Shown: positions 12,250-24,281, counted from the stretch's first letter. The stretch: 64,000 nt of DNA from Protostelium mycophagum (GCA_002081555.1 KV920984.1:68024-132023); one strand, 5' to 3'. A program made the numbers and translations. Notes: generated by a model from the sequence alone, not told the origin.

Positions 12250-14893
12250 ATGCCTAAGCCGCAGAGAACTCCCTCTCGCAGCACTTCAAGCTCCAACCCT
12301 GAACGTCCAAACAAGAAGGGTAAGGATCGAGGTTAATTTGTTTTCACCTTCTCAATTCCTCAGGTATGGAGCACCAGAGAAGTAAAGCCACCATAAATAG
12401 GCTGGCTATGTATAAGGAGAAGACCATCCGTGACAAGGAGGGAAAGATTGTCAAGGTTGCATACAACTCTAAAGAGGTAATTTGATAATCCACTGTCACT
12501 ATTGTCAGCATCAGAATTCCCGATGTTCATCTCCCTAGGTCCCAACAGCGCGTATTGCTCCCAACAAGAAATGGTTCGGCTTCACACGTGCTTCTACTCA
12601 AGATAATCTTGAACACTTCAGAGAAGAATTGAAAAAAGCCGAGAAGAACCCTTACAGTGTTATTCTCAAGCAGAACAAGGTCCCAGTATCTCTGATCACT
12701 CACACACAGAAAGAACATCGCATGAATCTTCTCTCTGCAGAGACATTCGAGTCCACATTCGGTCCAAAGAAACAGAGAAAAAAGCCAAAAGTGGACCTCA
12801 CTGATTATGAAACACTCATGACACAAGTAGACAAGCAAGCAGATGGTTACGACGCAGAAAAAGACTCTAATGTCTTTGGCTTCGGCGTTAAAGAGATGAG
12901 ATCAGAGAGAAGAGCGGACATCTTTTCGAAGGGAACGTCTAAGCGTATCTGGGGAGAGTTGTACAAAGTGGTCGATTCTAGTGACGTCATCATACAAGTA
13001 TTAGACGCCAGAGACCCAATGGGCACAAGGTAAGAACCTCATTACGTGTATGAATGTCATCATGACGTGTACAAGGTGTCGACACATCGAGAAGATGTTG
13101 ACGACAGAGAAGAAACACAAGCACCTCATATTTGTCCTCAACAAATGTGACCTCGTCCCCACTTGGGCCACTGTACGTCCCTTTTAATCCCCCTTTTTTT
13201 CTCGTAATTTTCCAACTTTTCCGACCGTTTCATTTCTTTGAGAAGTTCTCATACTGATGAAACCAGGCCCGTTGGGTCCGTGTTCTCTCAGAGGAGTTTC
13301 CCACTTTGGCGTTCCACGCCTCCATCACCAACCCCTTCGGTAAAGGAAGTCTTATCCAGCTCCTCAGACAGATCTCCTCCCTCCACAAGGACAAGAAACA
13401 GATCTCCGTGGGGTTCATCGGGTACCCCAACGTCGGAAAGAGTTCAGTCATCAACACGCTCAAGAACAAGAGAGTCTGCAAGGTGACCGTTTCGACTTTA
13501 GATGTCGCTGATGAGATCAGGTCGCTCCAATCCCCGGAGAAACAAAGGTGTGGCAATACATCACACTCGTCAAGAACATCTTCTTGGTGGATTGTCCCGG
13601 TATCGTCTATCCCACTGGGGAGACAGAGACACAGCTCATCTTGAAGGGAGTTGTTAGGATAGAGAACATCGGTGATGCCACAGACCACGTGGCGGAAGTC
13701 GTCAAACTGGTCAAGAAGGAGTATTTGTGCAAGTCTTACCAGGTCTACAACTGGGAAGACCACCTCGATTTCCTGGCACAGTTTGCCAGAAGGTGAGGTT
13801 TCGGGTTTCGGGAGTTTCGGGGTGACTGGTTGTAGAGCTGGAAGATTGTTGAAGGGAGGGGACCCCGATTTGAATACTGTGGCCAAGATGGTCCTCATGG
13901 ACTGGCAGAGAGGAAGAATCCCCTTCTTCGTTTGCCCCCCTGAGAGTGACCGCCCGAGGAATGTCAGTGTAACATCATGACGTCATCATGACACGTCATG
14001 ACACGTCACAGGTTCCCAATGAGAACAGCAAATTGCAGGTCAACCAGCAGTTCAAAAAGATCACCGTCTCATCAGAGTACAATGAAGAGGATCAATCAGG
14101 AGCCAATGCAGGTGTTGATGCCGAAGAGAAGATGGAGGGTGAAACCGACGAAGTAATCGATTGGGACCAGGTCTACAACGACTCCGCAGACCCCGAGGGA
14201 GAACCCCTGTCTGATGATGATGAGGAGGTACGTGATCTCTGTGATGAATTTTATCACATGGGGTGGGGTTGAAAAAGCACTGTCGTCAGCACCAATATTT
14301 TTGTCTCAATAAGATGTTTTGACTTGAATGACGTGGCAATAGGTTCCAGAAGCCACCGAAGGTAGCGATGTTGAGGACGCATCTGGCGATGAAGATGACG
14401 AAGAGATCTCTTTCGATGAAGCTGATGAAGAAGACAGCGACAGTGAAGAGGATCCAGAGAACGCACAGAGAGGATTGTTTGTGAGGGCTTTACCAAGCAT
14501 CGCGGAGCAACAGATCGCTCTACCCTCAAAACCCACGAAGAGCGTCTTATCCCCCCCACCCAACCCCGGCAGAGGAGGTGATCACCTCATCATGATTACC
14601 TTTCAGTGTTTTTTATGCACTCTGTGCTTCTGTCACATGGATGCAACATCATGGACTTCTTCGGCCACATCATCACATCTAAACAAAACTTACTTTGGAC
14701 AGCCCAAAAGCGAAAGAGAGAGTTCAGCGATGATGAAGACGATGGCCAACCCAAAGAGAAGAGGATGACAACCAACAAGAAGAAGGCCAAGAACTACTAC
14801 AGCGAGGCCAACGTGAAGAACAAGAGGAGCAGGCGTCCCGCAAACTTTAGAGACAAGAAGGTCAGATACCAGACTCTGGTGACCAAGGAATAA
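12250..14893 (+). CDS. NOG2: Nucleolar GTP-binding protein 2 (NOG2/NUG2/GNL2), 60S ribosome biogenesis GTPase
   Basis: A circularly permuted YlqF/YawG-type GTPase of late nucleolar/nuclear pre-60S particles. Motifs run in permuted order: [11 protein letters not shown], then [14 protein letters not shown] (G4), [26 protein letters not shown] (G1 P-loop), [10 protein letters not shown] and [11 protein letters not shown] (G3). The NGP1NT region precedes them ([28 protein letters not shown]). The gene ends with a strongly acidic stretch (14090-14460) and a Lys/Arg-rich tail ([19 protein letters not shown]) typical of nucleolar GTPases. Start ATG 12250; the first exon is 24 residues, then a short intron. 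About ten GT-AG introns; the one at ~13967-14011 is almost wholly TGACGTCA/ATGACACGTCA units. No motif is missing. Confidence 0.96.
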
Positions 14894-15368
14894 AACGTGA
14901 TGTCTTTGTCTGTTTCAGAATTTTTTGTGAGATTTGTCATCACATCATTGTCATCCAACAGATTTATAGACCTAGGTGATATTTGATCGTATATAAAGAG
15001 CGTAGTATAGCGGATTTATCCACAACCTCAACGCACTTCCTGTGATCAGTTTGTAAATTCTCTGCAAAACATTTAGAAGCTTTTGCTGCCCATGTTCTGT
15101 ACAGGTTGGATGGAAATCACTGCACCCTGCCACAGTGCATGGCTAATTGGGTTTGAAGATGGTGTGCCGGTAGGAGGTGTGGTGCATTTGGTGTGTTGGT
15201 GGATGATTGCCAGTCCCTGCCCCTGTAGACTGGCTCTTCATAGATTCGAGGGATATTTCCCATATTAACACTGTTCAGCAGTTTGATAAAAATACAAATT
15301 GTCACTGAAATTCTCTCTTATATTTTATTACCGGTGTGTATGTACTTTTCGTTTCTCATGACAAAATT
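14894..15368. other. Tail-to-tail intergenic region
   Basis: 475 bp between the ends of NOG2 (plus) and the unknown minus gene at 15369. It contains a TATATAAAG box-like sequence at ~14991 and several short frames (one Pro/His-rich on the minus strand, 15117-15305). Nothing could be supported as a gene. Confidence 0.45.
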
Positions 15369-16380
15369 TTAGTTGATCGCTTTGCTGTGCATCTCAACTT
15401 GTCCAAAATTGATGACATTCGCTTGGCACTGTGGCTGTTGCATCCAAGCGTAATGTCTTTCGTATTGTCCCAACCTCTCTCTGCACATCTTCAACTCTGC
15501 TCTCAAATCGTAGAGTTCTTTGTAGATGTCGGATTTCTCATGTTGCTCCATTGAACCCCTTCTTGGCGCCAAAGCCTGACTGGTGGTCATGATGGAGACT
15601 GTGGTGGGGTCCAGGGGGGACACCAGGGCAGCGATGGAGGGGAGGGCGGTTGTGGGGGATAGGGTGGGAGGGCTAGGGGGGCTAGCGGGTTGTAAAAGGT
15701 TCATGGGGAAGTCTCTGGGGATATGGAACCTCTCTCTGCCTCCAGGAGGCTTCTTGTTGATGTGAGCCATTCTGCGGATGTTGTGGAGGATCTGAGTGGG
15801 TCAGGGCCTGAAACGAGGGTAAAAAAAGTCGGTTTACCTGGTAAGCGTATTTGTGATTGCCTTTCTCGCAAAGAGACTCCATCAGTGGTAGAAGACCGTC
15901 GTTTGGATGAGCCTGAAAGATTAGCATTCAGATCTTAATTCGTGAATAAATCTCTCACATCAACGATCTTGGCAAACTTTCTGAGTTTCTCCTTGTTTGT
16001 GGGGGACGCAACATCAGGTTCATAGCATCTGTGCCATTGTCCCCTCACGGAAGAACATTGACTGAATATGGAAGACGCACAAGCGTTCACAGCGGCCACA
16101 ATGGAGAGCTGTTTTTGAATCAGCGACATGAGCGCGTTGCGTATGCTTGTATCTACCTTTTCTAATGAAGTCAAAGACTTCAAAGGTCTCTCGAAATATT
16201 CCAAACGTTTGGCTCCAAGTTCTAAGTATCTGCGCAGGCGGGGAAGCACCTTGACCGAGTCAGGATCACGATATCCCAATGAAAATGGGATCACACCTCC
16301 TCGTCGGGGAGTTGAGACGCAGACTTGCAATCCCAAGGACCGTCGTAAACCCCCCAAGTCTTCACGTTTTTAGAGGACAT
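15369..16380 (-). CDS. Unknown protein, helical N-terminal domain and Pro-rich/coiled-coil C-terminus
   Basis: Not recognised. ATG at 16380 opens MSSKNVKTWGVYDGPWDCKS. A short intron (~16251-16297) leads to VLPRLRRYLELGAKRLEYFE and a compact helical domain of ~110 residues. The next exon reads AHPNDGLLPLMESLCEKGN; a further one (acceptor ..CTGACCCACTCAG at ~15800) gives ILHNIRRMAHINKKPPGG. The C-terminal half is Pro/Ser-rich (PASPPSPPTLSPT), followed by a predicted coiled coil YKELYDLRAELKMCRERL and the stop at 15369. Four exons in consistent phase make it a credible gene of ~290 residues. There is no signal peptide, TM segment or catalytic motif. Confidence 0.7.
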
Positions 16381-17328
16381 CTCTGTTGTGCTGGTGTGTT
16401 TTTTTTCTTAGGAGCGCGAGAAATTGCTTTATTCGCCTCTGGTCTCGAGAATGCCAATCACACAGAACTTACCGCATCCTTCCCTTTTCTTACCGCATTA
16501 ATATGACATTTCAACCATTATTATGACACCCCCATGTAAACTGGCACGACAAGGTGCAGAAATTCATCGAACAGCATTTCTCCGGTTACGACACTATTTG
16601 AGAAAATACCGGGGATCCTTGACAGTTTTGACATGTCCTGATTTCAACGGCAATATTCTGCCGGTGGTTCTCTTACTTGGGCGGCTTTGCATCTCCGAAA
16701 AATACCTCTAATTTCAAGACACGACTGCATAGTTCACTGATCCATTCTTCTCGTTGAGGGATTTATGTTAACGTATTTAACCAAGCCGCATGATACCACA
16801 CTGGAAGTGGAAGTAACCGCGAAAAGAGGTCAGTGAATGGAGGAGTAAAGTCGATTCGTGATGTGAAATGAGGGATTACCCCGGAACTAAAATTTGGGCA
16901 CTTTTCGGTGTTCAGAAAACCAAGAAGCCAGGAGATGGTCGCAGTGTTTTTGTGTCGAGGCATCTCCGAAAGAGGGAACGCCACTCAGGTATTTTTTGGG
17001 AGAGGGAGAAAACCCAACTCGCCTTCTATTTCCGGAAGGGCCCTTCATCTTCGTGGAAAAGCAAATTGTACAGGCTATTTTTAGAAGTTCTTCTGAAGTG
17101 GGACTTCACCTTTACACTTGGATAGATCCTTTCCGGGGAGATGTTTATGGTGTACAATCGTCATGAAATCTGCCCACCCTGCATTTTTGACTTCCTTTTC
17201 TGTGCTACCTTGCTTTTTTGGGTGGGTCTTCTCCTGACGGGAAATTTTGAGCGGCTGTTGCAATAGGCATCGATCGTGTTAATTGTACTTGCAGGTGTGT
17301 TTGTTAATATTCCAAAAATGGAATGCAA
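16381..17328. other. ~950 bp without a recognised gene
   Basis: Several frames of 60-90 codons exist. The best-looking is plus 16894-17166, ending ..LYTWIDPFRGDVYGVQSS, but it has no recognisable domain, no convincing splicing and no conserved motif. It may be the upstream region of the CorA-type gene, or decayed coding sequence. Confidence 0.4.
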
Positions 17329-17556
17329 GCATCAAAACAGGTGTTAGATCTGTTGGTGCGTAAATCAGCATCAGTTCAACAACCTAGTCCGCGTTAGCTA
17401 CCGTGGAATACGGTAAGAAATCGCAGCTCCTTATGAATGTCAAAGACGAGAGAAAAGTTGTACAACGATTCGATTTCCTTGAAACCTGCCACGAAAAAAT
17501 GAGAGATTTCGCTTCTGATTTACGCATTCCAACAGATCTAACACCTGTTTTGATGC
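17329..17556. repeat. Inverted repeat, 38/40-nt arms, 20 bp before the CorA-type start codon
   Basis: The left arm 17329-17366 starts GCATCAAAACAGGTGTTAGA. The right arm 17517-17556 is its reverse complement apart from a 2-nt length difference and one substitution. The 150-nt spacer has no ORF of note. The element ends 20 nt before the ATG at 17576, so it lies in the promoter or 5' leader. Either a MITE-like palindromic insertion or a leader stem-loop fits. Confidence 0.85.
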
Positions 17557-17575
17557 AATGCCACCCACCCCTACG

Positions 17576-19969
17576 ATGGACACTTTTGTGAACGAGAAGG
17601 CGAGTCGTTGTGTTGGCGGTTTCGAGCTGAACGATACAAAGAAGGAGTCAATGTCTGAGATCGAGCGACTGAAAAGACGGCCGGTGAACAATTATTCGCT
17701 CTCTGATATCAATGGAGGGTATTCAGGTTGACAGAATCACAATATGAAGAAATCGCAATTTTTACTGATTGAGATTTAGAGGTGGAAGAGTACATGAGAC
17801 CTTTGGAACACTTAGAAACACACTCCTCATTCAGTAATCTTAATGATTCCGCGGCTGGCGTTACCATCTCTGTGGAAGAGAATAGTGAACGAGCCCCACT
17901 GTTAAGGCGGCCTGCCTCTACTTTTTTGGGCAGATTTACCAAGCATAAATCAACTGCACCACCTTCATCCTTATCGAGACCTTCTGTCGCTGTATGTCTT
18001 TTTGATTTCGTAAAAATGAAGAAACTCATCCCTAACAGCTTCATCACGAACCTTCGAATTTACAGGTCTTCACCTATTCAGACAAAAGAATACAGAAGGA
18101 TCATTACGATTCATTTTCTGAAGTACCGAAGGAGGCGCCAGAATGGGCCAAGGTCAGATGGATCAACATAGAGGGTACATTATTTCCAGAATTATTTCCG
18201 ATGATTCATCATGTACAAAGATTAAGTATGCAGGAATGAATCATGAAGTTATAAGATCAGTTGCAAAGGCATACAGACTTCACCCTCTCACAGTAGAAGA
18301 TATCGCAGAGGTCCCTCACAGTAAGATCTTCAACTTGAAAATAATTCCTCGAATTCTGAGAAGAACAGGACCCAAAATGGAGCTGTATTCCAACTATTTA
18401 TATTTTGTTTTTCAAATCCCAAGCATCGACCAGGGCCTCTTAGAAAGAGAACAGGTTCGTTTTGCCGATCTGATTCATCATTTTGAAGAGATGAGCACTT
18501 GTAAAAACAAATAGCTGCGTGCTGTTTAAGCAGAAAGGCAACGTGATAGTGAAGGCATTTTTACACACAGAGCCGCAGTACGATGTGTCACAAGCACAAC
18601 TGTGACAGAGCCGAACAGACAAAACTTTGTATTATTTATCATGACACCCTGTTATTAGGATATATCAACAGTGGCAGAGCCGCACACAATAAAACGATCT
18701 CCAGACTGTAGAATTCAAAGATGAGAAGCTTCATGATGACATGATCAGGTGTCCATGCTGGTGACAGGCAAAGATGTCGTGACTATCCAAGAAGGAAAGG
18801 AGGGAGATTGCTGGGACAATGGTGATATTTCGTCGAAATTTCATTGATTTTTCCACACGTGGTCGTTGTAGACCACAAGACTTACGTAGTAATGACACTT
18901 ATAGTTAGAAAGAGTCTGGCGATTAATTCCACTCTGAGGAGATATGATTGTGAGTTTTCCCGCCTTTTTTGTACTGACCTTCCCAGCTGAATTCTTGATC
19001 TACACACTTGTAGATGCAATTGTAGACATGCTCATGGAGACTCTTTCCGCTTTCGGGGACAAATTGTCCCAAGCGGAGATGGACCTCTACTTGGCTCCCC
19101 GAGATTTTAAAAAGGTAAATATTCTCCATTATTTGCAAAAGAATATTTAAAAATTTAATAAAATGACACGGATAGATTTCACTTGTGAGAGGAATTAACC
19201 GAGAAATGATGTTTATACGAAGCATATCACAGCCAACACAGATTGTAGTCCAGAAGATGTTGAAGCCTTTCACAAGAGGCTGGGCCCTGATGGACTGTGA
19301 GTTGTAGATCTGGAAATTTCCGTGAAATTTCGGGGACTGATGACGTCACAGCTCAGATATTGGAGGAGGAGAAGAAAGAGTATGGATTTTATTTCGCGCC
19401 AGAGATCAGAACTTACATTAGAGACATTGATGATAATCTGGTGCGCATCAAGGACATGATCGACACATATAAAGGTGATGCAACCAGAGAGCTTGATGAC
19501 GAATGATCTGATGACGTCATACTAACCTGAACAGAGATCTGTACGAATCTAGATAATCTGCACCAATCAGCAAACGATCATATGATGAATCAGATCATGT
19601 TCATCTTGACCATTGTTTCCACCATCTTCCTGCCGCTCACCTTTTTAGCTGGTAAATTCGTTTTCTCATCTACAATTGATAACCGTCGACATTTTTGTCG
19701 ACATCTTCTTGTCGACATTTTCTGGTCGACATTGACGATTATAAGGTGTGTACGGAATGAATTTCAAGTTTTTCCCCGAATTGGAGTGGGAGCACGCGTA
19801 TCTTTATTGGTGTAAGTTTTTCTGGGTACTGTTTATATTCAAATTTCAAATAGGGATTTTGGCGGGAGCGTTGGTTCTTGTGACGGTTGGGGCAATAAGG
19901 CTAGTGTGGATGTGCTTGGGCCCACCAAAGACAGACAGAATCAAGCTGAGAGTGAGACAAAATAAATGA
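17576..19969 (+). CDS. CorA/Mrs2/ALR-type divalent metal (Mg2+) transporter
   Basis: A membrane transporter of the 2-TM GMN family, a pentameric Mg2+ channel in known members. ATG at 17576; ~170 residues of Ser/Glu-rich cytosolic N-terminus, then VRWINIEG, HEVIRSVAKAYRLHPLTVED (family hallmark HPLTVEDI), YLYFVFQIPSID, VSMLVTGKDVVTIQEG, FLIYTLVDAIVDMLMETL, and a helical segment ending YIRDIDDNLVRIKDMIDTYK. TM1 is MFILTIVSTIFLPLTFLAG, followed directly by VYGMNF, the essential Gly-Met-Asn filter. TM2 is ILAGALVLVTVGAIRLVW. About ten introns; one is unusually long (~18454-18748) and carries three GGCAGAGCC-type motifs. Only 42 bp separate its stop from the next start. Whether it is plasma-membrane, vacuolar or mitochondrial cannot be told; no mitochondrial presequence is visible. 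Confidence 0.9.
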
Positions 19970-20011
19970 GAAAATTTTATTTCCAACGGCAAAGTTTTCG
20001 CTCCATAGCAC

Positions 20012-23000
20012 ATGGACACACATAATGAGGAGCTGGACTTTGACTTCTTGAATACTCTCACAGACTCCATCAGTGAATCTGACGTCCCAATACTGGAACG
20101 AGATCCTGATAGAGTGGAACAGATCTGCGAAAAGATCGAGAGATTGTCTCTCCCCGGAACCATTGGCACTAAAACGGGTCAAAAGAAAAGAAAAGCGGTC
20201 GATGGGATCAATATTCCTGAAGAGGATCAACGATCCAACTTGATCGAGGTTCTTCTGGCACTGAATGATGTAAAAAGAGGGAAAGAGATTGAAGGTCATT
20301 TCAAGATGGCAAGTTCCAGTCCAATAGCGTGACGGTGCTAATTGTGTTCAGAATGAAACTCCTTTGTCTTCGAGACCCAGAATCTATGTAGTTGATTCAC
20401 ACAAGGTCGGAGCAACGACAATTCCAGGTACTAGCCAGAGTGGTGGACGACAGGAAATGGAGTGGGCCGACCTAATACCAGAGAACTGCTCTCTTTTCAA
20501 ACAACCATGTGAGTTCGCAGTCAATCATGAGTGACTGAAAGGTGATTAGATGGGAGGGGTTGTGAGAGATGGTTTATTGAACAAAATGGTATTCCCTCCC
20601 AATTCCAAATTGTGCACATCAAAGAAGAAGTGACCCCAGCCGGTCAATCAAGTGACGCGATGACGACAGCAGCACAAACAGTGAGAGCGCAGACAATAAT
20701 AGCACGGACAGTGACGGCGGACAAGGCGAATTTTCAGGAGTTGCATGTTTCTTCGGATGAGAGGCTAAAAGAGGACATTTCCCCCATGATCAAAGATCAT
20801 TTGGGCCTCCTTTCAAGAATAAAATTATATTATTTCACTTGGAAGGACACCAAAAGACAGGACCAAGGATTCATCGCTCAACAACTGGAAGAGGTCAACC
20901 CAGAGGCAAGAATCTCCACCAGAGTATTATCTGATCTCTTAGCTCGTTGAGGAAGGAGAGGACGGCACCAAGAGGATTAAGTTTGGCGCCATGATGGCAT
21001 TGCTTGTGGGGGCAATGCAGCAGATCTACATGCAACGATCGAAGAGAAGACATGGGGTGTCCATCCTCACCATGATTAGAATATTTTTCTTCATAGGTGA
21101 GCTGATGTAAAGCTTCAAAAGATTTATTTGACATATTCAGTTCTAAGTTGGTCTCTTGCGGTAGTTATCCGTCCATATCTATTTTCCTCAGGTAGGTTTC
21201 AAAACAATCTCTGATGACATATTGATTTCAACCAGAATATGTTATAGGTGTTCCAGGAATGGATACTCTGTATGGAAGGAAAAATGAGACCGAGAGAATC
21301 GCTCAAATTTTGTTTGATGAGGTGAATGTTTTATATATCTGATCATTTACGGTTGTAGATGGATGTAGAGAGAAGGGGGGTGGTATTATACGGTGAAAGC
21401 GGTGTGGGGAAGACTTCCACAGCCAAAAAATATGCCAAGGACAACACAAACATATACGCCGGTACTATTTGGATCTCCGCAGAGACAGATGTAGGTTTTC
21501 CATGTTCTTTGAGTCATGACATCTTTGCAGGAATCTATGCATAATAGTATGAGGCATGCTTGGAGAGCTTTGAAGGGTGAAGAAGACACCGATTGCTCTC
21601 TGTTCCAAGATCTCCCACACTTTCATTTTATATCATTACTCGATAAACCGTGGCTCATCGTTTTTGATGGTGCAGGTGAATCGACTATTGATGGGATGAT
21701 CATCAATTGATCATATCTTAACAGATCATGACCAGAGGTACCACAAAGTCTCAGATTGTATGAGCACGTTGCCAAGCGGTCATCACGTCGTCATCACCTC
21801 CATATCCTCTTCTGCCTCCCTTTATCTTGGTACTTCAGAAATCCAAATAGACTCACTCTCAAAGGAAGAATGTCATTCACTGGTAATGCACCATTATCAC
21901 TCAAAATGCAGGAATAGACGGTAAAATCGTCATTTCAAAATTGCATATAAATATGCTCGCAGATGTTCCGAGATGACGGATCAAATGACATCAGACATAT
22001 GCATGATGAACAAATTTCTCCCTCTATATACCTCTCTTGCTGTGAAATATATTATAGAGTCTGGAATAGAAGATATATCGAAATATATATCTGACACAAA
22101 GGAAGTATGTTTCACTCTTTGTAATCCCAAGATTTGCACTGAATTGCTGCAGGAGATCATGTCTGGGTTTTCTCTGGAGAATTATGTGCATCCGCAGATG
22201 AATAAGTCAAGAAATGCGGTGTGTTTGACGAATCAGGGGTCATGTGATATCATACACATTATCCCCTTTGTACAAGCCAACAGAATCGAGGAAGTGCTCA
22301 TATATTTCATGAATACAACTGGTACTTCAATTACCATTTCTCAAGACGGATGATCCGTGAAGATGACATTTGACACATTACCAGACACTCATATCGGGAA
22401 TGCCTTGAGACAAACAAACGGTGGAACGTCAATATTAAGCAGGTCCCTCGCTGTGCTTCAGAACTATGGCGTCATAGATCGAAGTTTGGACGAAAAAACA
22501 TTCAGTGCCCATAATCTGACACAGAGTAACATCCTCAAAGTATAAATCATCTTCCGATTTTTCAAATCGAGATTGGATTATATATTGACCTCAACAGATC
22601 ATGCGCGAGGATGAGCGGAATCGTTATGCTTCTGTCGCCATTGAGATGTTGGCAGCCGCATTCCGAAATGATGGTGTCACTATCAATCGCGAACACATCA
22701 ATCATTGCCTTCAGCTCACAAAGAATTATAAATTCGATGTGGAACACATTCTTATGAGGGCTTGCCTCATCGGAAAAGGCACGAGGCAACTTGTCGAGAC
22801 TAACTTGAAGAAGAGTGAGTCTTCAAAGTCAGTGTGGTGATTTCTGATGCGGCACATAGGCCTTGCCAATTATGAGGAGGCATTGGATTTGATCGAGAGA
22901 AGCATTGGGAGGAATAACTATTTCTATCAGTCTAGCGTCATTGAAGTAGCCACTCTACTTCTACACATGAGGTACTTTTCATTTGCTTTTTCGTAATTGA

Positions 23001-24131
23001 TTGATTCAGAGAACGTTACGATATAATACGTGCCACAAACGAGACTGAATACGAGAGAATAAGGAACACACACGGCCATACTGTTGTAGAGAACCTCAGG
23101 TGACATCATATCTGACCAACATCTCTGACGGTCCAACAGTCACACTTGGATCTCGATGTTGGACAAATTTCCAGTCGAGTCAGCACTCCCCGGAATCTTG
23201 GAATCACTGTCGAAGCTCCTCAACATTGCCGGTCGTAGAGAGATCACGAAAAAGATGGCAGAAAAGAATATTGAACTTCCATTGGCCAAGATGATATTGG
23301 GAGACCATCACTATGCAGAGGGGAATTACTCTGCTGCCATGTCTTTATACAGCCAAATCGACCATGTCCTCCCGGCTTGGGTGAAACCAAAGATGTACCA
23401 GATCGCAAAAGGGTCAGGAAACCTCACACTCATGGGAGAGTTATGTCAGGAGATACTCAACAAGCAATTCGAAATTGAAGATTCTGTTTGTTTGTTTTGG
23501 ACCACCGAGATGCTCGAGATATACAGAGACACTTGCCAGATGCGCAAAGCCAAAAAATTGGTGGAACGGATATCGTCCTACGATATCATAGAGTATTGGC
23601 GAACGCCTCTGCTCTTGTTGAAAGAACGAACTCAACTGCGCGAGGGATTTGAGGTACCAAATGACTCCTGATGTACCTGGCTGATGTTTTCAGATGGTGA
23701 ACATCAGCATCATCCAACCACCTGTTACATTCATCCCACTTTCACAGGATCAAATCTTCAAACTCCAGCTGAATGGCACTTCTATGTTAGAGATCATGCA
23801 TCAGGAGTTTCAGAGAAGACTTAGAGAGAATTTGAAAGCGCTGAAAGACGATGTACAAGATTGGTCTGTGAAGATCTACAACAAGACACAAGTCAGATTC
23901 TCAGTTCCTTGTGTGCAGCGCGACAGCAAAGATGCGACACCGACACACACGACAAAGAACACATTATTCTCCGACTGGGTGACGGCAGCTGAAGTCACTG
24001 GTTCATACAATGGCTCATGGCTTCCTCGATTCCAACCGTTCTCCCGGCACGAGTATTCCAGCCATCTGACACTGCTAAACGCCTTTGATTTCAAGGATCT
24101 CATGGTAGAGCAAATAAAACAGAAGCTGTGA
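20012..24131 (+). CDS. S74/ICA self-cleaving chaperone domain - TM - NB-ARC (NLR-like) fusion protein
   Basis: Predicted as one gene from continuous splice phase. Residues 1-~150: acidic, Ser-rich N-terminus with a short basic patch (KKRKAV). ~150-270: intramolecular chaperone auto-processing domain, LHVSSDERLKEDI ... RIKLYYFTWKD ... DQGFIAQQLEEVNPE ... FGAMMALLVGAMQQIY; Ser (20753) and Lys (20768) lie five residues apart, as in the MYRF/endosialidase Ser-Lys dyad. ~308-333: hydrophobic helix ILTMIRIFFFIVLSWSLAVV, split by an intron at 21097-21140 and in frame on both sides. Then LYGRKNETERI, P-loop VVLYGESGVGKTS, Walker B PWLIVFDGA, GHHVVITSISSS (sensor), LPLYTSLAVKYI (GLPL-like), a winged-helix-like SILSRSLAVLQNYGVID and a helical/TPR-like tail to 24131. 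Two introns (20309, 20906) have GC donors. Exon borders between 22090 and 22400 are uncertain. It may instead be two adjacent genes split near 21110. Confidence 0.72.
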
Positions 24132-24281
24132 AGATTTTTGCAATGGGAAACTTCGAATTTTATCGATCCGATTTTGTTTATTCCCAATTTGTTGGGTATT
24201 TTTTGCTCCGAGGCAACGACAACATTCATCCTTCCTTCTTAGCTCACCATTATGGCGCCTGATCTTCCTCAGAATTTCCCA

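Noticed and set aside
16894-17166. 90-codon plus-strand frame ending GDVYGVQSS
   Set aside because: It has no recognisable domain, no splice support and a poor start context, so it is left as unassigned.
17329-17556. Eukaryotic Mg2+ riboswitch in the CorA-type leader
   Set aside because: A long inverted repeat alone does not indicate a riboswitch; no known motif matches, so it is reported only as a repeat.
18520-18602. Possible exon within the CorA-type gene (FKQKGNVIVKAFLHTEPQY)
   Set aside because: The open frame cannot be joined in phase. The conserved VSMLVTGKDVVTIQEG exon at 18749 follows directly from the exon ending at ~18453, so this lies in the long intron.
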